Shown here: positions 57,468-64,000 of the stretch, in pieces | How the letters are laid out: each line of letters starts with the position of its first letter | Position numbering within the stretch: the stretch's first letter is position 1 | NCBI GenBank assembly: GCA_963971405.1 | Contig: OZ020490.1 | Span: 17,509,464 to 17,573,463, forward strand | DNA length: 64,000 nt | Origin: Psococerastis gibbosa | Lineage: Eukaryota; Arthropoda; Insecta; Psocodea; Psocidae | Reading direction: 5' to 3' | The notes under the pieces: generated by a model | The model's input: the letters and a program-made list of their open reading frames with translations, nothing else | Told to the model about the DNA's origin: nothing | The model's database searches: none | Made by a program: the position numbers and the translations under genes

Positions 57468-57540
57468 GAACAACCGTTCTCCCGATTGAAATCCAAGCCG
57501 TCTAACCACTCGACCACGGCCCACGCCAGAGTATACTAGT
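57468..57540 (-). repeat. tRNA-Ser-like sequence (SINE head or tRNA pseudogene)
   Basis: On the - strand: gggccgtggtcgagtggtta, gacggcttggatttcaatcg, then gttgttcgaatt. The 'GTGGTCGAGTGGTTA...GGATTTCAATC' pattern is that of a tRNA-Ser 5' half and anticodon arm. The variable arm and acceptor 3' side are not intact. Confidence 0.55.
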
Positions 57541-57596
57541 TTGAAACTTCTACTTGAACTTCACTTTTTCCCTGACCAATGGCAACCATATCGTGT

Positions 57597-58400
57597 CTAA
57601 AATGTCATTATGGGATCAGTGTTCAGGCAAGTTCTTTCTGCTAGTGATCGACATGTTTCCCCTATGTATTTTCGTTCACATTCACAGGGTATTTCATAGA
57701 CAGAATTCCTGGTGTCATTCTTGAGATGCTTTGGTTTTGCAACTGTAAGTACTTTCCCAAGGGTTGATTCGGATTTGAATGCTGTTCGGATATTGACTTT
57801 TTGACCTATCTTCCTAATCTTTTCAGAGAAACCAGATATGTACGGCAGGACGACTGTGACCCTGGGAGGTTTTGGTTTCATTAGGCGCCCATTCCACCGA
57901 CCGGCTAGGGCTATTTACAAAAACGGTGACGTGGTAGCAGACATTCAAGACTTAGGTGACGTTTCCACCGACCTCGCATTGCAGAATGCAAATAACATTG
58001 ACGGAAATTAGAATTTTTCTTTTTATAGAAATCTATTAAAATGTTTGTACTTAACATATCCCATGACGCCATTTTTTTAATTTTAGTTTGTTTGTTTGTG
58101 ATTTTACTGTATGATCATTGATTAATTTTAACTATGGCATAGAGGAAAATAAACATTTCCGTCAATTCTGCAATGCGAGGTCGGTGGAAACCCCGCCTAA
58201 GTCTTGAATGTCTCCTACCACGTCACCGTTTTTGGAAATAGCCCTAGCCGGTCGGTGGAATGGGCGCCTAAATTTTATCATCTATCTTCTTGGGAAAGCC
58301 ATTGGCTTGAAGGTCCTTTCTGATGTGCTTGAGCCCCCTTTAAAGGTCTGATTCCGCTGAGCAAATCGTATTTGCTCTGTTATACAGGCAATTGTTGACT
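57597..58400 (-). mobile_element. Penelope-like element relic (linker + GIY-YIG region), split by a composite MITE
   Basis: The - strand ORF (94 codons, 57881-57597) reads VVLPYISGFSEKIRKIGQKV, then KHLKNDTRNSVYEIPC, then ERKYIGETCRSLAERT. This is the end of a Penelope reverse transcriptase followed by the start of a GIY-YIG endonuclease (VYxIPC...YIGET.RsL..R). The upstream part resumes beyond the MITE (57884-58268) with NNCLYNRANTICSAESD and HIRKDLQANGFPKKI, also typical of Penelope. The relic is truncated on both sides and contains stops. Confidence 0.85.
57884..58268. mobile_element. Composite MITE, copy C, inserted in a Penelope-like relic
   Basis: Outer ends ggcgcccattccaccgaccg and cggtcggtggaatgggcgcc; arms ggctagggctatttac / gaaatagccctagcc and acgtggtagcagacattcaa. 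The inner element 57955-58198 starts ggtgacgtttccaccgacct and ends aggtcggtggaaaccccgcc. Flanks are TTA and TAA. Confidence 0.88.
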
Positions 58401-58560
58401 TCGATGGCCAGGTGGTAACGTGCTTGCACTTGTGCGAGTCTTTACACGCCATGCGATCGGAGACTTGTCGTAACTCAACACGAGTGCTAACCTACAGAGG
58501 TGACTGAAGAGGTCAATCGGATACATTCATTAAATTGTCTGTATGCGATTATTATTATTT
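58395..58560 (+). repeat. SINE, family 3, full copy
   Basis: Head gatggccaggtggtaacgtg (A-box-like), body gatcggagacttgtcgtaac and gaagaggtcaatcggataca, tail attgtctgtatgcgattatt. Same family as 23636-23795. Confidence 0.65.
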
Positions 58561-60208
58561 TTTTAAATTGGGTATACCTATTTTGGTCGAATTCGCTCAT
58601 TAATGAAACAGGTCTTGAGTAATAGTATACTATAGTATAATAACTTAGTATACAAGGCGTAAGTGCATACACAAAAGTTTTCTGACAAGTAAGAAATAAA
58701 TTCGGGAAAGCTCTCTTTTATGTACGATTTTATATATATAGATTCTATAGTAAATGGCTCCCACCTATCGGATTTGCCTTGTAGCTCCTCATTGTGTACA
58801 AGAAAGCACCAATTAGCCAATAATATACCACAGCCTTTTCACGACAGAATAACAAAGCTTTTTTATCTCCTTTTGTCATTTCCCTGTTAGGGGTAATCAG
58901 AGAGCACTAAACCAGCAATGGAAGTAAGTCCTGGGATATTTCTGTTTTGAATTTTTAGAATGCGGGTTTATCGATTTTCCCATCTCCAGTTTAACTGTAT
59001 TATCCCCTATTCTCACAACTATCTTTTTTATGGAATGCTGTTTATCAGAATTGGGTTTTGTGAATCTCCGCTTTAAAAACGTGTTTATTTCAATACATCA
59101 ACAGCTGATCATGACAAACCACACAACTAGAGAACCCTAGGTAAACTAACAAGAAATTTTAACTTATTTACAGGATTGACGTAGCCATAAATTCTCCAAT
59201 AAACAGGCTCACTCATTTACTAAATGATCATGACACCTTTTATGCTAAGCTTGGAATTATTCAGAAGAACTTGTAACCAAATTTTATTGTAAGAATGGTA
59301 GTTAGGATATATTTATATATTACGTTGTTCTTTGGTAGTTAGGTAGGTTTTTTTTTATAAATTTAAATTATTTAATGAGAAGTTACAATAGGCTATAAAC
59401 AGTAGGAATTTTTTGTTGTTGTTTTTTCGCTTTACATAATGTAATATTTATACACATAAGGGCTACGGCTGTGTGGTGTAATAAAAAAAATTTCTATTTC
59501 TATTTCTATATGCACAATGCTACTCAATATATATATATATATATATAAATAATATATAAAAGAAAATCACGGAAACTTCGGCAATATATGAGATACCTGT
59601 AATTATTAACCTACTAGCCAGCTAATCATTTCAATGCAAATTATCAAAAATAATGAGTAGTTTTCCTATTATATTTTTCCTATATATCATGTAAGGTATA
59701 GGAACGGTAAGGTAAGGTATTTTTATTAATCAAAAAGCGCAATACAATTAATAAATGTACGTAATTCACTACCACGGTCAATTCAGTCAGAAAGACGGCT
59801 CCAAATTGGAAAATCGCTGAACATAAGTCAAAATCTCAACCTATCTACTCGATAAATGAATTTTTTGAACTAGTTTTGGAGGATTATGTAACTGCAAAGG
59901 TTTTCACGGCCGGAGTCATATGAAGAACTGCAGGCTGGTTAAGTTCACTTTCATATCGACCACGGCCCATCAGCCTGGATTCTACTGGTTCTTCATAGTT
60001 TTTTTTTTTGGGGGGGGGGTTTCTTTGTTTGGTTGCACTTTTTTCTTTGAGTTATACTCGGGTATTCCTGCCAATAACCACCTCACACAATTACCAAATT
60101 CCATCAGACTTGCGCGAGTGTGACAAGTTTGATAGGTTACTGGCCACGTGACGGATGAAAAAGTGCTAGAGGCTATAGAAGAAGAGAGACATCTGCTACC
60201 TAAAAAGT
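58561..60208. other. Non-coding stretch with simple repeats
   Basis: Contains (TA)n at 59527-59548, short A/T runs, and at 59900-60005 the repeat shared with 22741-22870, followed by a 10-nt G run at 60010. No exon recognised. Confidence 0.5.
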
Positions 60209-60573
60209 GCCAACGGCCTTGTTGAATTCATGAGAGCAGAGCAAGTTTCAAACTGCGGCAAACTTGGTAGTGAGCACAGCGTTGGCAGGGGAACATGGCG
60301 GGACATGATTACGTGCTGAGACTATACCAGTCAGTCTACGTGCGTTTCGAGTCCTGGTCACCCCCGATTTAATCGTGTGACTTTACCATGTTCCCCAGGT
60401 GGTTCGGAATCCACTATAATCAGGAGGTCCACCCTGTCAGTCAACTCCCTTTTCCCCCGAAGTGAAAGAGTCTGCCCTTAGGGTGCTTCAAGTTTACAAA
60501 CAGACTCACTCCCTCTGCAAGGCTGATAGGGCTGCTTAAAGCAGAAATGCTGAAAGCAGGCGTTGAAAACAGC
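60209..60573 (+). repeat. 5S-rRNA-headed SINE, copy 6
   Basis: Head gccaacggccttgttgaatt (5S-like with a deletion of the accacg portion), body gtgagcacagcgttggcagg and cactataatcaggaggtcca, tail gctgaaagcaggcgttgaaa. It is very similar to 55962-56335 in the body. Confidence 0.8.
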
Positions 60574-60956
60574 ATGGTAGAAGGCATTTATTAAGACACG
60601 AAAATCTGGTACCCACCATCATTCAGGGCTTGTCTCGTGGAATGTCCGAGTTAAACGAACATTAAAACAAGTCTTTTGTTTTGGTCTTGAAATTTGAAAA
60701 TGTTCCGTTGACCTTGAACAACCGACGTCAAAATACAACGGGAGTTTGCTGCTCTCTCAACATCACAGCCAAATTGAACGCAGTCCAAAAAAACTCGAAA
60801 ACAAACGCCGTTGACGCGGTGTACCCGCCCAAATTGTTTATTATACATATTTAATTACCGCGATTTTCATATATTTAATATACAGTGGGCCAACACCATG
60901 CAATTTTCCTAAGCTTTTCAATTGAGTATTTTACACCCAAGTAGTATTATAGTCAG

Positions 60957-61083
60957 GACATGTTCAGTGGTACGCACTCGCCACATTTTCTGGCCATGCT
61001 TCGGAGGGGATGTAAAGCAGGCGGCCCCGGATCTTCATAGTTGCGTAAAAGAGAGGTCTTTTTAGCCCAAACTCTGATAGGTT
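60957..61083 (+). repeat. tRNA-derived SINE, family 1, internally deleted copy
   Basis: gacatgttcagtggtacgca (head), then cacattttctggccatgctt and gatgtaaagcaggcgg. The B-box region is missing. Confidence 0.6.
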
Positions 61084-61304
61084 ACATTATAGTTATATAG
61101 GTAGAACAAGTAGTCATGATTTATTTAAGATAGCATCTTGTGACAGAATATTATTTTACTGTCATAATAATTCATAACACACTATTACCTAAGATGAACA
61201 AGGCCAGTCTTAGGTTTGAATATAATGCAGTAATATATAACACTGAAATTAAACTAACTTTGCTTGAAGAGGTAACCTCGTTATAACCGAAATTAGAGGC
61301 AACG

Positions 61305-61350
61305 CCCCGGATAGGCATAGATCGTGGGTTTTAATCCCGCCAAGTCCATT
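61305..61350 (+). repeat. tRNA-like SINE fragment, family 2
   Basis: acgccccggataggcataga and tcgtgggttttaatcccgcc match the second half of 10362-10440. The A-box half is absent. Confidence 0.5.
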
Positions 61351-61870
61351 TATTTTTTAAATCCTCTAATTTCGCTTAGGTTTGAAGTCGGATTGCCTCG
61401 TATAACAAAAACTAACTGTGCAAACTTCGAATTTTCTTATTTATGAGTTGGTTAGGTTACGTGTCAAATACTACCATTTCAAATACATAAGATCCCAATG
61501 CCTTCTGTTGAAGCTTGTAAGTTGAACATATAGCATAACTAAATAAATATTTTTTCATTATGCAATAATCTATGCACATCAGTTATAAAAAAGCTAAAAG
61601 TAAAACAGTCGAGTAAGTTCAGTCAATCGTCAAATTAGGTAATTATGTCCTGAGATAGCTTTCCAATTGAGTTACGCAAGATGTGAACCCTCGGCTAAAA
61701 TACGAGTTGCTTTGTGAAAATCAATACAAACTTACGCAATCATGGGCTTTAAGCATTATAGGCAGCATTGTGTAAAATAATATTACACAAAATAATTCCT
61801 CAGCAGCCGTACCAGGCTTTTTACAGTTTACAGAATAACATAACCCGGGAATAAGATTTATTCATTCATA

Positions 61871-62217
61871 AGCCCCAAAATGACATGGGGCAAGAATAAC
61901 AGCTTTTAAATTATTGGAGAATACTAAAACAAATGAATGTTTGTGTTTTATTGGCCACAATATTGCAAATTCGCAGGAAATTTTAAATTTGTATGCAATA
62001 TTTAAAACCATATCCTACGTAAAATATATTACAAGAAATTAGCCAAAATAAACAATTAAAATCAATTAATAATAGCCAAACGCACGTACTGTTTAAAACA
62101 TTGTCTACCCGCAAATTTGCAATATTGTGACCAATTGTAACACATAACATGTTCAATTCTTTTATTTTTCCGATAATTTGAAAAACTTTTATTCTTGTCC
62201 CGTGTCATGTTGGGGAT
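61871..62217. mobile_element. Palindromic MITE-like element (about 347 bp)
   Basis: Left ccccaaaatgacatggggca, agaataacagcttttaaatt, attgga; right (complement) tccgataatttgaaaaactt, ttattcttgtcccgtgtcat, gttgggg. Further in, ggccacaatattgcaaattc pairs with aaatttgcaatattgtgacc. Arms total about 120 bp with mismatches. Confidence 0.75.
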
Positions 62218-62314
62218 TATATTTCAAACGAAACTTTCGTGGTATTAACATTAAGTCCTTAACTATGTGGTAGTATTTTCTGTACTACTTTAAGTTTCGA
62301 GGATGTGAATCCAG

Positions 62315-62693
62315 TTGTTGTTGTTGTTGTTGTTGTTTCCAACGCCTGCTTTCAGCATTTCTGCTTTAAGCAACCCTGTCAGCCTGGCAGGGGGAGTGAG
62401 TCTGTTTGTAAACTTGAAGCACCCTAAGGGCAGACTCTTTCACCTCGGGGGAAAGGGGAGTTGACTGACAGGGTGGATCTCCTGATTATAGTGGATTCCG
62501 AACCACCTGGGGAACATGGTAAAGTCACACGATTAAATCGGGGGTGACCAGGACTCGACACGCACGTAGACTGACTGGTATAGTCTCAGCGGGTTATCAT
62601 GTCCCACCATGTTCCCCTGCCAACGCTGTGCACGCTACCAAGTTTGCCGCAGTTTGAAACATGCTCTGCTCTAATGCTGGATTCAACATGGTA
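62315..62693 (-). repeat. 5S-rRNA-headed SINE, copy 7, with (AAC)n tail
   Basis: On the - strand: head region taccatgttgaatccagcat, body cacgattaaatc-complement blocks as in copy 5, 3' end gctgaaagcaggcgttggaa followed by seven AAC units (gttgttgttgttgtt at 62317-62337 on +). This copy shows the tail best. Confidence 0.85.
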
Positions 62694-63293
62694 TGTGAAT
62701 CCAGCTATGTGTTCTGCTATTTAAACGGAAAATGATTGAAATTGAAATTTCTTGACCTATTCTATTTTTACACTCCGATTGCCTCTTTAGGTAAGACATT
62801 GGTTTTTGTTAAGCTTTATTGTTGTAGTTTTCTTTTAAAGAAATTCTGTATTGATGTACGGTACAAGAAGACAAAACATAAATTTCAATTATTCAGATTT
62901 ATAAGTCTATTTACAAAATAGTAAAGAAAATAAACGTGAAAAATCGAGGCCAATGTAAATACTTCAGTTCTGGCTACGGCCTCGCCAAAAATGAACTAAA
63001 GATAAAGCTACCAGCCTTCCAATTACTACATGATAATGGCTAAATTAACGTATATTATAAAATACCGCTAAATACTACAATAACCCTAAAAACGCTGATA
63101 ATGTCGCAATAATCATTCTATATCAATATGTGAAATAGGATAAACTAAAGTATCTTATCAGTTGAATTTATAGAATATGAGATGCTTGGATAATGATTGA
63201 CTGATTGAGGGTGCTCATTAAACCAACTCGGTATTGAACATCAGTGTTTGTTATTGCTCATTAATTTATAAGACAAATTATTGCATTATATGT
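62694..63293. other. Non-coding, nothing recognised
   Basis: AT-rich. One 61-codon ORF at 62736-62921 without family resemblance. Confidence 0.5.
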
Positions 63294-63701
63294 CAGGACA
63301 CGTAGAGAAGTGGTACGCCTTCTGAATTTCACCCGAAAGGTTGTTGATTCCAGTCCTTAAATAAATAAACAAGGACTTTTTTTGTTTCTATTACTAAGCC
63401 AACCTAGCGGAGTTAGGGGTATCAAGCCCTCTCTTACACTCAACTAGGAAGGCCCGGGACCGCCTGCTTTACATACCCTCCGAAGCAAGGCCAGAAAATG
63501 TAGCTAGTGTGGGACTCGAACCAACAACTTTTCGGGTGAAAGTCAGAGTCCGTACCACTACGCTACATGTCATGACACTTCCTACATATCTTCTGGCCAT
63601 GCTTCGGAGGACATGTAAAGCAGGCGGTCTCGGGCCTTCCTAGTTGAGTGTTAGAGAGGGCTTTGAAGCCTTAACTCCGCTAGGTTGGCTTAGTAATGGA
63701 A
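63294..63701. repeat. Nested pair of family 1 SINEs
   Basis: A + strand head (63294-63362: aggacacgtagagaagtggt, gttgttgattccagtcct) and a + strand tail (63583-63701: cttctggccatgcttcggag, ctccgctaggttggcttagt) are separated by a complete - strand copy of the same family (63392-63577). One SINE inserted inside another of the same kind in the opposite direction. Confidence 0.75.
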
Positions 63702-63842
63702 CGAAAAGTCATGATTTATTTATATTCTCGTAAACTACAATATACAGTATGTAGTATTACTATTATAAATAGATAGGTAATATTATTGCTTTTATATTTA
63801 TAGTACGTAGAGTAAGGATTTCACTCGATTTACACGTTTTGA

Positions 63843-64000
63843 GCAGTGGCGGCGCTACGGGGGTGCCCCCCCTCCCCCAACAGTTTCTCCGCCCCCCCCC
63901 CCTTTTGAGATATTATACATGTTGTTAAATTTGCAGAATTATTGAACTATATACCTACTCCCAATGAAAAATGTTTTGTTTTTTCATTTTTTCATTGACA
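63843..64000. mobile_element. Possible hAT-like end, cut by window edge
   Basis: gcagtggcggcgctacgggg followed by C runs resembles the left end at 21051 (ccagtggcgtagccag plus homopolymers). The partner end would be beyond 64000. Confidence 0.3.

Noticed and set aside
58440..58560. Hammerhead ribozyme associated with the Penelope-like element
   Set aside because: ctgaagaggtc resembles the CUGANGA core, but no GAAA partner and no stems are visible, and the segment belongs to a SINE family found without Penelope sequence.
1..64000. CRISPR arrays, operons, prophage or other prokaryotic features
   Set aside because: The sequence is clearly eukaryotic nuclear DNA with spliced genes. The short repeats found are TE-derived and not regularly spaced.

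Overview
The window is AT-rich nuclear DNA of an animal, most likely an arthropod. Short exons with GT-AG introns of 0.1-4 kb are scattered in a dense sea of transposable-element relics (non-LTR retrotransposons, a Penelope-like element, hAT and PIF/Harbinger-like MITEs, tRNA- and 5S-like SINEs). There are no operons, prokaryotic signals, CRISPR arrays or rRNA genes. The lineage call rests on protein style and repeat content, not on a database search.

Four protein genes can be built exon by exon with matching reading phases. (1) HSPBP1, the Hsp70-binding protein 1 / Fes1-type nucleotide exchange factor: + strand, 5077-10687, six exons, 353 aa. (2) A multi-pass membrane protein of unknown function: - strand, at least four exons from 18795 to 11358. 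Three tiny exons each carry one hydrophobic segment, and a large last exon encodes a 285-residue hydrophilic tail; the 5' end was not found. (3) CCDC137, a lysine-rich nuclear/nucleolar-type protein: + strand, 33914-35601, three exons, 277 aa. (4) An SLC16/monocarboxylate-transporter-type MFS protein: - strand, 54402-45622, seven coding exons, 734 aa, with a likely 5' UTR exon near 57 kb. A 94-codon single-exon ORF at 1229-1513 may also be real.

Layout: 0-5 kb holds retrotransposon relics and a 1.45 kb inverted-repeat element. 5-10.7 kb is HSPBP1, with hAT and Harbinger-like elements in its introns. 11.3-18.8 kb is the membrane-protein gene, convergent with HSPBP1 and with introns full of MITEs. 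19-33.8 kb is repeat-dominated and includes a 2.27 kb DNA transposon with a broken two-finger C2H2 gene. 33.9-35.6 kb is CCDC137. 35.6-45.6 kb has no gene. 45.6-57 kb is the SLC16 gene. 57-64 kb is repeats, including a Penelope-like fragment split by a MITE. The genes are unrelated housekeeping-type neighbours and form no pathway.

The most interesting signals are: a MITE-inside-MITE composite present at three loci as one unit; a family of seven SINE copies whose head resembles 5S rRNA; a tandemly duplicated, phase-compatible alternative exon in the SLC16 gene; and a 1.35 kb tract with about eight copies of one 13-mer in both orientations. I found no wholly new biological system that the sequence alone can prove.
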